DNA of 64,000 nt from UBA1081 sp964443825 (GTDB lineage Bacteria > Bacillota > Clostridia > Oscillospirales > Acutalibacteraceae). Under the pieces are notes generated by a model, which saw only the letters and a program-made list of their open reading frames with translations, searched no databases and had not been told where the DNA came from. The stretch is taken from contig CAYUEV010000001.1 in the NCBI GenBank assembly GCA_964443825.1, positions 62,001 to 126,000 on the forward strand, in the 5' to 3' direction. Each line of letters begins with the position of its first letter. Position 1 is the first letter of the stretch. Positions 8,313-17,108 of this stretch are shown here, one piece after another. A program made the position numbers and the translations under genes.

Positions 8313-9653
8313 ATGATAGCGCTTCCAAAGCATATAAAAGAGATCATCGACAGGTTAATATCGTCGGGGTTTAAAGCTTACGCGGCGGGCGGTTCCGTTA
8401 GGGATTCCTTAATGGGAATAAAGCCCCACGATTGGGACATAGCCACGAGCGCGTCGCCCAAAATGGTGAAGGAATCGTTTCCGGGCGGGAGATTTGTGGA
8501 TACCGGCATAAAACACGGCACCGTGACTTTAATTTGCGACGAAGGACCGGTTGAAATTACCACTTTTAGAATAGACGGCGTTTACAGCGACCACAGAAGA
8601 CCCGACGCCGTGGAGTTTTCAGGCGATATAAAAGAAGATTTATCGCGGCGTGATTTTACCGTTAACGCTATGGCGTATAACGACGGCGAAGGGCTAGTCG
8701 ATATATTCGGGGGGCAGAGCGACTTAAAAAATAAAATAATAAAGTGCGTAGGCGACCCCGATAAAAGATTTTCGGAAGACGCTTTAAGAATACTGAGAGC
8801 TTTAAGATTTTCGTCGGTTTTAGGATTTAATATAGAAAAAAATACGTCCGACTCGGTAATAAAAAACGCCGAATTATTATCTAAAATCGCTATAGAGAGA
8901 ATAGACGGCGAACTGATAAAACTTTTAACGGGGGAAAACGTTTTTGACGTACTTATAAAATATAAAAGCGTAATGGGCGTAATTATACCCGAACTTAAGC
9001 CTACTTTTGACTTCCCTCAGTATGGCGAAAAGCATTGTTACGACGTGTACGGGCATATTTGCAGGACCGTTTCCAATATAGAAAGCGACCCCATTTTAAG
9101 GCTTACTATGCTTTTGCACGATATAGGAAAGCCGTTAACTCATAAAATCGATGAAAACGGGGATTCCACTTTTAAAAATCACGCGGCGGCGGGAGGGGAA
9201 ATAGCGAAAACCATATTAAAAAGAATGAGATTCAGTAAAGAATATATTAACACGGTTTCATTCTTAGTATCGGTTCACGATAAAAAAGTCCCTAAAACAA
9301 GAGTTCAAGTTAAAGAGTACATAAGAGATTTAGGCGAGGAGAATTTTATAAGACTTTTGAAAATAAGAAAAGCCGACAGGGGGGCGTTGTCAGAGCCTTT
9401 CAGAGATATAAGCGACTCTTTAAATTTCGCTTATTCCGAGTTTTTAGATATAAAAAAGAATAACGAACCGGTATGCTTAAAACAACTCGCCGTTAAGGGA
9501 AGCGATCTTAAAAAGATAGTCCCTCAGGAAAAAACAGGCGACGCGCTTAACGCCCTTCTTGGCATAGTAATAAAAAATCCCGAGTTGAACAATAAAAAAG
9601 ACCTTTTAAATATCGCTTGCGATTTAGCGTCATCAAGCGGGGAAACTAAGTGA
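8313..9653 (+). CDS. cca: CCA-adding tRNA nucleotidyltransferase with HD domain
   Basis: Adds or repairs the 3' CCA of tRNAs. The 446 residues begin with the nucleotidyltransferase head AYAAGGSVRDSLMG and its metal pair HDWDIA, then RRDFTVNAMA, the RNA-binding neck with ALRILRALRFS, and an HD domain (LLHDIGKPLTH near residue 270) as in bacterial HD-containing CCA enzymes. The ATG at 8313 has GGAG six bases upstream; the TTG at 8301 overlaps that site. Both tRNAs in this window carry encoded CCA, so the enzyme may serve mainly repair. A polyA-polymerase activity cannot be excluded from sequence. Confidence 0.92.
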   Translation: MIALPKHIKEIIDRLISSGFKAYAAGGSVRDSLMGIKPHDWDIATSASPKMVKESFPGGRFVDTGIKHGTVTLICDEGPVEITTFRIDGVYSDHRRPDAVEFSGDIKEDLSRRDFTVNAMAYNDGEGLVDIFGGQSDLKNKIIKCVGDPDKRFSEDALRILRALRFSSVLGFNIEKNTSDSVIKNAELLSKIAIERIDGELIKLLTGENVFDVLIKYKSVMGVIIPELKPTFDFPQYGEKHCYDVYGHICRTVSNIESDPILRLTMLLHDIGKPLTHKIDENGDSTFKNHAAAGGEIAKTILKRMRFSKEYINTVSFLVSVHDKKVPKTRVQVKEYIRDLGEENFIRLLKIRKADRGALSEPFRDISDSLNFAYSEFLDIKKNNEPVCLKQLAVKGSDLKKIVPQEKTGDALNALLGIVIKNPELNNKKDLLNIACDLASSSGETK

Positions 9654-9692
9654 ATTTTGCAAAATATTTTTTGTAGATTAAAGTCCAAAATG

Positions 9693-9719
9693 TTACAAGT
9701 TTGTAATAAACCGTTACAA
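9693..9719. promoter_or_regulatory. possible operator, repeated TTACAA motifs
   Basis: TTACAA (9693-9698) and TTGTAA (9701-9706) form an inverted pair two bases apart; a third TTACAA is at 9714-9719. They lie just upstream of the -35 box at 9734. A regulator site is possible; no regulator is identified. Confidence 0.3.
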
Positions 9720-9733
9720 TTCTGTTATATAGC

Positions 9734-9762
9734 TTGACTTTACCATAAAAAAAGCGTAAATT
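9734..9762 (+). promoter_or_regulatory. sigma-A promoter for the small lipoprotein
   Basis: TTGACT (9734-9739), 17 bases, TAAATT (9757-9762). The leader from about 9769 to 9840 holds a hairpin with CCA and GGG arms near its 5' end (9771-9790) and a weaker TAATA/TATTA hairpin, then SD AAAGGAG. Confidence 0.65.
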
Positions 9763-9840
9763 TCTATCTGCCAAGGGGGTAATACCCTGGGGTCGGTTAA
9801 TACGATTATTACGATATTTCGAAAGGAGCTAACAAATAAA

Positions 9841-10026
9841 ATGAAAAAGATTATCCTTACAATCGTCGCTCTTCTTGTATCGGCAGTTATGGTTTTCGCT
9901 TTCGCCGGATGCGGCGGTAAAGAGCCGGAGCAGCCCGAAACCGAGGTCGGCTCGCTAGTCGAAGAAGGAGACAACACGTTGGTTGACGAGCAGCCTGAAA
10001 CAGGCACAGATGACGTTACCGTTTAA
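9841..10026 (+). CDS. very small acidic lipoprotein
   Basis: A 61-residue protein with a complete lipoprotein signal: MKK, a hydrophobic stretch, and a lipobox ending AFAGC at about residue 23. Only some 38 residues remain after cleavage; they are rich in Glu, Asp, Pro and Thr with no fold I recognise. It has its own promoter, a strong SD (AAAGGAG) and a terminator right behind it, so it is a monocistronic, probably well expressed unit rather than a chance frame. Function unknown; a surface-attached acidic tail is all that can be said. Confidence 0.75.
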   Translation: MKKIILTIVALLVSAVMVFAFAGCGGKEPEQPETEVGSLVEEGDNTLVDEQPETGTDDVTV

Positions 10027-10051
10027 TTGTCAATTGATATCGATTGAGAAT

Positions 10052-10080
10052 TCTCCCGTTTTTTAGACGGGAGATTTTAT
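10052..10080 (+). terminator. terminator of the small lipoprotein gene
   Basis: TCTCCCGT (10052-10059) pairs perfectly with ACGGGAGA (10067-10074) over a seven-base loop, followed by a T-rich tract. Confidence 0.85.
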
Positions 10081-10084
10081 TTTG

Positions 10085-10113
10085 TTGATTTTTTTCCGGC
10101 TTTGTTGTATAAT
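10085..10113 (+). promoter_or_regulatory. sigma-A promoter for the InlB-repeat/dockerin protein
   Basis: TTGATT (10085-10090), 17 bases, TATAAT (10108-10113), directly behind the preceding terminator. It shows that the ATG at 10130 is the usable start, with GGGGGAGAG upstream. Confidence 0.8.
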
Positions 10114-10129
10114 AAAAAGGGGGAGAGAT

Positions 10130-11905
10130 ATGACCAAAAAATTGTATTCCGTTTTTACATCTTTTGTTCTTTTGTGGACTTTTTGCTTTTTTTCGTTAGC
10201 GAAAGGCGAATACGTGATAAAATACGATTACGGCATAGCGTCCGTCATGGGGGATTCTTTGGTAAACGAAAATCCCCAATCTATTTCCGAGGGCGAAACG
10301 GTAACTTTAAAAGACCCTCAATGCCCCGGGTTTTCATTTGACGGATGGTATCTTGACTATAATTTTAAAACTCCCGTGAGCGTTTTAGAGAATATTTCGG
10401 AAGATACCTCGCTTTACGCCAAATGGAACGAAACGACGTACAAAATTATATATGTCCTATTTTCCCCGGACGTTAATATTTCGGAAGACTTAATAATTAA
10501 CAATAACCCCTCGTCGCGTTTTACAAGCGAGAGCGTGACTTTAACTCCTCTTTTGTGCGATGAAAATCTCCACTACGGGTTTGAAGGATGGTATTTCGAT
10601 GAAAACTTTACGCAAAAGGCCGCCGCGATAGATTCTTTTACCGCCTCCGACGTCACTCTTTACGCGAGGTGGGAAAAGTCAAGATACGAAGTAAAGTATG
10701 ATTTAGGCGAAATTTCCACGAGCGTTTACCCTTCAAAAAACGACAACCCCTCTTATTATAGCTACGGCGACGGTTTTAAACTAAATCCCCCAATATCGGA
10801 AGACCCCGCTTTCACTTTTGAGGGCTGGTTTTACGACGAGTTCTTTCTTAACCCCGCCGACGAAATACCGCGGGGAACAGACAAAGATATTGTCCTTTAC
10901 GCCAAATGGAGCAAAAAAAGCTATAATATCACATACGTTTTAACGGACGAAAACATTAAAGACGAAAGCCTTGTTACTAACAGCAACCCGACCTCTTACG
11001 CGGCGGGCGAGAGTATAGAGCTCGTTCCCCCCGCGTCGCTTGATAAGGGCTTTAAATTTGTGGGATTTTACACTGATCCCGAAAGATCCGAGTCTTCAAA
11101 AATAACTTCTGTAAGCAGTTCTTTAAGAGAAGACATAACGATTTACGCTAAATGGGAAAAAGCCGTTTACAAAATAACCTACAATTACGGTTCAGTCAGT
11201 CCCGTTTACGTCGATATAGAAAACAATAATCCAACGGAGTATTCCTTTGGCGACAGCGTTGCTCTTCTTAATCTTAGCGTCGAGGGCTTTATATTTAACG
11301 GATGGAAAAAAGACCCCGGTTTAAAAGAGAGCGTAACCGAAATAACGCCGGAAGACTATGGCGATATTACGCTTTACGCCGATTTTACAGAAAAAACTTA
11401 TTCCATAGAATATGTGTTGGACGATAAGGAAGTTACCGCTTCTCAAGTCGTAAACGAAAACCCGTCCGTGAGGACTACGACCGAACAAATAGAACTTAAA
11501 GACGCCGAAACCGTAAACGCCGATTACAGATTCGGCGGGTGGTACTACGACAGGGACTTTAAAGAAAAGGTCGGCGCTATAAGAGCCTACACCGCTAAAA
11601 ACGTAACGGTTTACGCTAAATGGATAAGAGTCGTAAGCTATCTGCCCACGTGGGGCGACGCGACGTTATCCGATAAACTCACCGCCGCCGACGCGAGAGC
11701 CGTTTTAAGGTTTTCGGCTTCTTTGGAAGATTTCGACGATTTAAAAAAGAAACTGTCCGATATAAATAACGACGGCGATATTACCGCCGCCGACGCGAGA
11801 CTTGTTTTAAGACTTTCCGCGGGTCTTGAAAACGAAAAGGATCTTATGGAGAAATACTCCCTTCCCAATATTCAATTAGTCGAGGGAGAAGTCGTTTTCA
11901 GTTAA
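10130..11905 (+). CDS. secreted InlB B-repeat protein with dockerin-like C-terminus
   Basis: An extracellular protein of 591 residues. A signal peptide occupies about residues 1-27. Six tandem InlB B-type (Listeria-Bacteroides) repeats of 70-80 residues follow, each opening with a YxIxY strand and closing with F-x-GWY and TLYAKW. The last 85 residues hold two dockerin-like segments with LTAADARAVLRFSA and ITAADARLVLRLSA; the second calcium loop (DINNDGD) looks intact, the first (DATLSD) is degenerate. Dockerins bind cohesins in enzyme complexes, but no cohesin is in the window. The ATG at 10130 follows promoter and SD; an in-frame codon at 10082 is inside the promoter. Confidence 0.85.
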   Translation: MTKKLYSVFTSFVLLWTFCFFSLAKGEYVIKYDYGIASVMGDSLVNENPQSISEGETVTLKDPQCPGFSFDGWYLDYNFKTPVSVLENISEDTSLYAKWNETTYKIIYVLFSPDVNISEDLIINNNPSSRFTSESVTLTPLLCDENLHYGFEGWYFDENFTQKAAAIDSFTASDVTLYARWEKSRYEVKYDLGEISTSVYPSKNDNPSYYSYGDGFKLNPPISEDPAFTFEGWFYDEFFLNPADEIPRGTDKDIVLYAKWSKKSYNITYVLTDENIKDESLVTNSNPTSYAAGESIELVPPASLDKGFKFVGFYTDPERSESSKITSVSSSLREDITIYAKWEKAVYKITYNYGSVSPVYVDIENNNPTEYSFGDSVALLNLSVEGFIFNGWKKDPGLKESVTEITPEDYGDITLYADFTEKTYSIEYVLDDKEVTASQVVNENPSVRTTTEQIELKDAETVNADYRFGGWYYDRDFKEKVGAIRAYTAKNVTVYAKWIRVVSYLPTWGDATLSDKLTAADARAVLRFSASLEDFDDLKKKLSDINNDGDITAADARLVLRLSAGLENEKDLMEKYSLPNIQLVEGEVVFS

Positions 11906-11921
11906 AAGTAAAAATAATCTA

Positions 11922-11950
11922 TTGACAAAATAATCCTAATTTGATATATT
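11922..11950 (+). promoter_or_regulatory. sigma-A promoter of the tRNA pair
   Basis: A full TTGACA (11922-11927), 17 bases, then TATATT (11945-11950), ending 36 bases before the first tRNA. Confidence 0.8.
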
Positions 11951-11985
11951 ATTGTTCGGGCGTTAAAACCTTGGTGTTTGTTTAC

Positions 11986-12073
11986 GGAGAGTTGTCCGAG
12001 AGGTCGAAGGTGCAGCACTCGAAATGCTGTATCCCGAAAGGGATCTAGGGTTCGAATCCCTAACTCTCCGCCA
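11986..12073 (+). tRNA. tRNA-Ser (anticodon CGA)
   Basis: An 88-base class II tRNA. The acceptor arms GGAGAGT and ACTCTCC pair fully, the anticodon loop CTCGAAA reads CGA (decoding UCG), there is a long variable arm (ATCCCGAAAGGGAT), the T loop TTCGAAT, and an encoded CCA. UCG is a frequent serine codon in the neighbouring genes, consistent with a dedicated tRNA. Confidence 0.97.
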
Positions 12074-12121
12074 TTTTTACGATGGTTTAAACTTTAAAAT
12101 ACAACTGGATAACGCCGTTTT

Positions 12122-12197
12122 CGGGGTGTAGCGCAGTTGGTAGCGCGCCTGCTTTGGGAGCAGGATGTCGGGAGTTCAAGTCTCTTCACTCCGACCA
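12122..12197 (+). tRNA. tRNA-Pro (anticodon TGG)
   Basis: A 76-base tRNA with acceptor arms CGGGGTG and CACTCCG (one G-U pair), anticodon loop TTTGGGA reading UGG, T loop TTCAAGT and encoded CCA. It lies 48 bases after tRNA-Ser and shares its promoter and terminator. Confidence 0.97.
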
Positions 12198-12205
12198 GTC
12201 ATAAG

Positions 12206-12230
12206 CCGGGTAATTTTTACTCGGTTTTTG
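12206..12230 (+). terminator. terminator of the tRNA operon
   Basis: CCGGGTAA (12206-12213) pairs with TTACTCGG (12217-12224) with one G-U, then five T residues. Confidence 0.8.
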
Positions 12231-12296
12231 ATTTAGTTTTGTTTAAACGGACGTCGTTTTCCTTAAAAATTTATTATTTAATTTTCTAAAATAATA

Positions 12297-12325
12297 TTGA
12301 CAACATGCCTTATAAATATTAAAAT
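12297..12325 (+). promoter_or_regulatory. sigma-A promoter for the FIVAR/Cys-repeat protein
   Basis: TTGACA (12297-12302), 17 bases, TAAAAT (12320-12325). It leaves a leader of about 95 bases before the GTG at 12429. Confidence 0.7.
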
Positions 12326-12428
12326 TTATGTATAAAAAATCCGGGCGGCAAAGGCGGCTTTTTATTGTTTTTTCCTGTTTTGCGCGTCCCGTTTAGGCGA
12401 TTCCCGACTTTAAGAAGGTTGTTTTGTT

Positions 12429-15302
12429 GTGAACGCATCTCGTTTCGTGAAGCTTATTAGTCTTGTTTTATGTTTAACGTTAATTTTAACCGTAGCCCCC
12501 GTTAGTTTCGCGGGAGACGAAACGGGGGAGGGCGAGGACTTCTCGTATGTCGACGGTCATTACTACTATTACCCCAAGGGAACTGAGTTTGTAAGCGCCA
12601 TTCAAGTGGGATGGTACAAAATGACGAATGATGTGAAAGCGAGTAGAGCCGCGGCGATAGCCAACGCGGAGCAAGGCGGCTTCACCGTTTTAAACGATAA
12701 AGAAAATCCTCAAGGCGTAAATACCGACGGCGCGGTATACCTTGTATATCTCGCCATAAAAAAATCAACCGACGTAAACGACGCTTTAACCGATTTTAGG
12801 TGCGTTTGTCTTGATAAATACCCGTCAATACCGACCCCAGAGTCTCATTCCGAACAAATGGTTTTTACCGCGAACGGTCAGCCCGTTACATACAATAGAT
12901 TTACAACTTTCGAGGGCGAGGAGTGCAACCTTAACAAGGAGCATGGCAACTATGTGTACGGTTATTACACTAAAGACCCGATAGCGGGATTTCCCGTAAA
13001 TTCGCTTTACATTACCCTTCAAAATTATGAAGAAACGCCTTCTCACCTGCCCAATTACAGACTTATGGAAAATGGCGACACGGGAGAGGCGGCCGACATG
13101 GAAGACAGGGGCAAAGGCGACAACTCCTACTACCTTAATATCGGCGATTTTTCAATTTACACCGACGTTACCGACACGATAAACTCGCTTTCGGACGCTT
13201 TAACGGTTTACGAGAGTCTGCGGGGTTCTAATTACACGCGGGAATCGTGGAACGCCGCGACCGAAGCTTACAATAGCGCCTTATCAATGGTGAGAGCTTA
13301 CAAGGAGAGCGGCAACGCGTGGAATATGTCGTGCGAGTACTCCGAGGAAGAGTTAAACGCGGGACTGGAAAACTTAAACAACGCTTTAAATAATCTTACG
13401 ACGACCATAACTCTTAACGCGTCGGCGAACGGCGGCGCCTGCGATACGCTTTCTTATGATATTGTGTGCGGGACAAATACTTCTCTTCCCGTTTTTCCCG
13501 CCGGAAATTTTACCGCCGCTAAAGACGCTCCCTGGGAGTTTTTAGGCTGGAGCGAGGACGAAAATTCCAAAGAAGGTTCAAAAACCGATATGACCGTCGG
13601 GTTTATGAGTACTGTTTACGCTATATTTAAAGCTAACGTTTCGGCGACCGTCCACTATACCGACTCGTTAGGCGCCGTAGCTGCCAAGGAATACTCCGCC
13701 GACGTCTACAATAAGGAGTCCGCCGCCGACTTTACTTTTGACGGCGAGGAAGAAGTAGTTAAAAACGGCGCGACTTACTCATTAAGGGGCTTTACCCTTG
13801 AGCCTGATTCATTTTCTCCCGATTTTTCAGAAGGCGAAACAATAACCGTTTCAAGTTCCTCTCTTGACGTGTACGCCGTTTATTCCGTTCAGCATAACCT
13901 TAAATACGACGCGAACAAAGGCGAAAACGCCCCTTCCGACACTTTAGGTTATATGTACTATAATTACGATTTATCGTCTCACGGGAGCGTTTCGTACACC
14001 GTGACGAGCGACGAACCGACTTACGCCGGTCACTCCTTTAAAGGCTGGGCGGATACCGAAGACGGCGAAGTCTTATATCAAGCGGGCGGGACGGTTACGG
14101 CCGACGGAGATAAGACAGTCTACGCCGCGTGGGAATCAAGCGAATTGACAGTCACGTTTAAAAACCCAAAAACAGGCGTTGTTCTCGCGACAAAAACCGT
14201 AAATTACGGCGACGGCGTAGAAGCTCCGGCTATTGACAAAGAATTTATCGAAAATAACGACGAAACTCATTATTGTTTTACAGGCTGGGATCACAAGCTT
14301 ACAAATATAACGGAGTCCGTGACGATAAACGCCGAATACATAGAAGAAGCGCACGGTTATGACGTAACTTCCCAAAAAGAAGCCAACTGCGTAGATAAAG
14401 GCGAAAAAATATCCACTTGCGGCGACTGCGGTCACGTCAAAACCGAGGAGATCCCCGTAAACCCCGAAAACCATAAGGACATACAGTCTTTCGATAAGAA
14501 AGACCCTACCTGCGCGGAAAACGGTTTCACGGCGGGAACCGAGTGCAAAGCGTGCGGCGCAATTTTAACGGGACATGACGATATACCGGCTTTAGGTCAT
14601 AAGGAATCGAGCGATTTTAGAGTAATCACAAAAGCTACTTGCGAAAAGGATGGCTCTAAGACGAAATACTGCTTAACATGCGGCGAAAATTTAGGCGATC
14701 ACGTTGTAATCGAAAAAAGAGGTCATAACTGGGACGAAGGCAAGATTACAAAATCGCCCGATTGTCAAAATACCGGTACAAAGCTCTTTACCTGTAAAAA
14801 TAAAGGCGACGACGAATATGAAGAGTGTTCCGAGACTTACGAGGAAACTTTGGATAAAACTCCTCACCATGGCGGGAAGGCTACTTGTTCTACTCTCGCC
14901 ATATGCGACAGTTGCGGGAAGGAATATGGAACTTATGATAAAAATAACCACGAAAATATTGTCGAAGTCCCGGGCAAGGATCCGACTTGTTTAGAAGCGG
15001 GTTATACTAAGTCCACAAAATGTCAAGCCTGTGGACAGGTTATTTTAAAGTCCGAACCTATTCCCGCTCTCGGGCATGTGGATGAAAATTCCGACAACAT
15101 CTGCGACCGCTGCAACGAAAACTTATCGTCCGGCGGCACAGGCTCGTATACTTGTCCGTTTTGCGATAATTTTAACAGTTTAATTGAAAATACGAGCGAC
15201 ACGTTCTTCGGCAAGTCTTTAAGGATTGCGCTTAAAGCGCTGCACTCTGTATTTCATACCGTATCGCATCTCGTTTACCTATTTAAAAACCTCTTTTCTT
15301 AA
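12429..15302 (+). CDS. large secreted FIVAR / InlB-repeat / CxxC-repeat surface protein
   Basis: A 957-residue exported protein; the GTG start has AGAAGG ten bases upstream and a clear signal peptide ends near residue 29 (VSFA). A novel N-terminal domain is followed by a FIVAR-like helical segment (about 255-330, NYTRESWNAATEAYNSAL), then three or four InlB-type segments (about 335-635, with FLGWSED and FKGWADTE). The region 640-890 has repeated CxxC pairs with GH and IPALGH signatures, as in many clostridial surface proteins. The end carries CPFC, then FFGKSL and an aromatic/hydrophobic tail with KNLF that could dock on the envelope. No sortase motif or dockerin is present. Function is unknown; adhesion is a guess. 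Confidence 0.8.
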   Translation: MNASRFVKLISLVLCLTLILTVAPVSFAGDETGEGEDFSYVDGHYYYYPKGTEFVSAIQVGWYKMTNDVKASRAAAIANAEQGGFTVLNDKENPQGVNTDGAVYLVYLAIKKSTDVNDALTDFRCVCLDKYPSIPTPESHSEQMVFTANGQPVTYNRFTTFEGEECNLNKEHGNYVYGYYTKDPIAGFPVNSLYITLQNYEETPSHLPNYRLMENGDTGEAADMEDRGKGDNSYYLNIGDFSIYTDVTDTINSLSDALTVYESLRGSNYTRESWNAATEAYNSALSMVRAYKESGNAWNMSCEYSEEELNAGLENLNNALNNLTTTITLNASANGGACDTLSYDIVCGTNTSLPVFPAGNFTAAKDAPWEFLGWSEDENSKEGSKTDMTVGFMSTVYAIFKANVSATVHYTDSLGAVAAKEYSADVYNKESAADFTFDGEEEVVKNGATYSLRGFTLEPDSFSPDFSEGETITVSSSSLDVYAVYSVQHNLKYDANKGENAPSDTLGYMYYNYDLSSHGSVSYTVTSDEPTYAGHSFKGWADTEDGEVLYQAGGTVTADGDKTVYAAWESSELTVTFKNPKTGVVLATKTVNYGDGVEAPAIDKEFIENNDETHYCFTGWDHKLTNITESVTINAEYIEEAHGYDVTSQKEANCVDKGEKISTCGDCGHVKTEEIPVNPENHKDIQSFDKKDPTCAENGFTAGTECKACGAILTGHDDIPALGHKESSDFRVITKATCEKDGSKTKYCLTCGENLGDHVVIEKRGHNWDEGKITKSPDCQNTGTKLFTCKNKGDDEYEECSETYEETLDKTPHHGGKATCSTLAICDSCGKEYGTYDKNNHENIVEVPGKDPTCLEAGYTKSTKCQACGQVILKSEPIPALGHVDENSDNICDRCNENLSSGGTGSYTCPFCDNFNSLIENTSDTFFGKSLRIALKALHSVFHTVSHLVYLFKNLFS

Positions 15303-15341
15303 CAATAAATATCAGCGTTAGAACGTCAAGTTAAAAATGTT

Positions 15342-17033
15342 ATGAAATATAAAACGATTGATTACAACTCAGTTTCTCATCCTTACCCCGAAACCACGAT
15401 GTTCGGGGCTTTGGAGGAGGCGGCCAGGACTTACCCCGCCGCTCCCGCGTTCGATTTTATGGGTAAAAAGACCTCCTACAAGTCCCTTATCAAAAAAATC
15501 GAACTCGCGGCTCGCGCTTTTTATAACGCCGGAGTTGTTTCAGGGTCGGTTGTCACAATCTGTATGCCCAATACTCCTCAAGCCGTAATCGCCCTGTACG
15601 CTTTAAACAGAATCGGCGCTATAGCGAATATGGTTCACCCGCTCTCCTCTAAAAAGAACATAACTTTTTATCTTGATTACTCGAACAGCGCCATCATTTT
15701 AACGCTCGACCAGTTTTACCCTAAAGTCAAAGAGGCCGTTAGGGACTCCGAAAATAACGTTAAAATCATCATCGCGAGAATAGAAGAAGAACTTACGCCG
15801 CCTCTCGCTTTAGGATATTCCCTGACTTCCGGGAGAGCCTACCTTAAGTACCCCGACGAGGGCGATTTTGTCTGGTCTGATTTCGTAAAAACAGGCAAGG
15901 GCGTATATATCCCGCCCGTTAAATACAATAAAAATAAAACGGCGGTGATTCTCTATTCGGGAGGCACGAGCGGAAGCCCTAAAGGCATAAGACTTACCGA
16001 TATGAATTTTAACGCGCTTGGGATGCAGGTGGCTGAAATCGCCGGATGCAACCTTCGCCCGCCTTGCAAATTCCTGTCCGTAATGCCCATATTCCACGGT
16101 TTCGGCTTAGGGATCGGCATCCATACCGTGCTAATTAACGGCGCCGAGTGCATACTTATCCCGCAGTTTACAAAAGACTCATACGCCCGCGACGTGTTGA
16201 AAAAGAAGCCCAATTTTATAGCCGGAGTGCCCACTCTTTACGAGGCTCTGCTTAAAGTCGATATTTTCGAGGGAGCGGATTTGAGCTTCCTTGTAGGCGT
16301 ATTCAGCGGCGGCGACAGTTTAAGTCCCGACCTTAAAAAACGCGCCGATAAATTTTTCAAAGAGCACAACGCTCACGTGCAAATCCGCGAAGGCTACGGT
16401 CTTACCGAGTGCGTTACCGCGTCTTGCGTCACTCCCGTTTCGGAGTCGCGGGAAGGCAGCATCGGTCTTCCTCTTCGCGATATGGAGTATAAAATCGTCG
16501 AACCCGGTACTTTTAAGGAGCTTCCCCCCAATACCCCCGGCGAGATTATCATCGCGGGTCCTACTTTAATGAAGGGCTACCTTAAAAACGAGGAAGCTAA
16601 CGAAAATACATTGAGACTCGACGAAAATAACAAAACGTGGCTCTTCACGGGCGACATGGGGAGTATCGACGAAGACGGTTTTGTCTACTTTAAACAGAGA
16701 ATTAAGCGCATGATCGTGTCGAGCGGTTATAACGTCTACCCGTCCCAAATCGAGAAAGTTCTCGACCGCCACCCGGATATTGATTACTCTTGCGCTATCG
16801 GCGTGAAGGATTCCTATAAAATGCAGAAAGTAAGAGCTTATGTTGTGTTAAACGACGGAGCGCCTGAAACAGAAGAAGAAAAAGAGAAGATTTTAGCTTA
16901 CTGTAAAGAAGAACTTGACGTTTTCGAAAGACCAAAACAAATAGTATTCAGAAAAGAACTTCCGCGTACTTTAGTCGGGAAAGTCGCGTACCACGTTTTA
17001 GAAGAAGAAGCCGCTAACGAGTCCGACGCGTAG
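15342..17033 (+). CDS. AMP-dependent acyl-CoA ligase / fatty-acid synthetase
   Basis: Activates a carboxylic acid, probably a fatty acid, as acyl-AMP and then the CoA thioester. Its 563 residues show the ATP loop LYSGGTSGSPKGI near 205, the adenylate motif GYGLTE near 350, TGDMGSIDEDGF near 435 and the hinge KRMIVSSGYNVYPSQIE near 455; LVGKVAY near the end carries the catalytic Lys region. The SD before the ATG is poor. It heads a set of three rightward lipid genes with short gaps, which suggests handling of exogenous or recycled fatty acids. Substrate chain length is not visible. Confidence 0.9.
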   Translation: MKYKTIDYNSVSHPYPETTMFGALEEAARTYPAAPAFDFMGKKTSYKSLIKKIELAARAFYNAGVVSGSVVTICMPNTPQAVIALYALNRIGAIANMVHPLSSKKNITFYLDYSNSAIILTLDQFYPKVKEAVRDSENNVKIIIARIEEELTPPLALGYSLTSGRAYLKYPDEGDFVWSDFVKTGKGVYIPPVKYNKNKTAVILYSGGTSGSPKGIRLTDMNFNALGMQVAEIAGCNLRPPCKFLSVMPIFHGFGLGIGIHTVLINGAECILIPQFTKDSYARDVLKKKPNFIAGVPTLYEALLKVDIFEGADLSFLVGVFSGGDSLSPDLKKRADKFFKEHNAHVQIREGYGLTECVTASCVTPVSESREGSIGLPLRDMEYKIVEPGTFKELPPNTPGEIIIAGPTLMKGYLKNEEANENTLRLDENNKTWLFTGDMGSIDEDGFVYFKQRIKRMIVSSGYNVYPSQIEKVLDRHPDIDYSCAIGVKDSYKMQKVRAYVVLNDGAPETEEEKEKILAYCKEELDVFERPKQIVFRKELPRTLVGKVAYHVLEEEAANESDA

Positions 17034-17108
17034 ACTGTACGCCGTTATTTTCAAAGGCGTTTTAATAAATATGTGCTTGTATACAAATACTTATAAAGAG
17101 CGTTAAAA

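Noticed and set aside
9769..9840. Riboswitch in the leader of the small lipoprotein gene
   Set aside because: Two hairpins exist, but I cannot match them to any known riboswitch consensus and no terminator follows before the start codon.
12340..12370. Hairpin near a GGCGGC repeat followed by T residues, considered as terminator
   Set aside because: The two GC-rich blocks are direct, not inverted, repeats and cannot pair.
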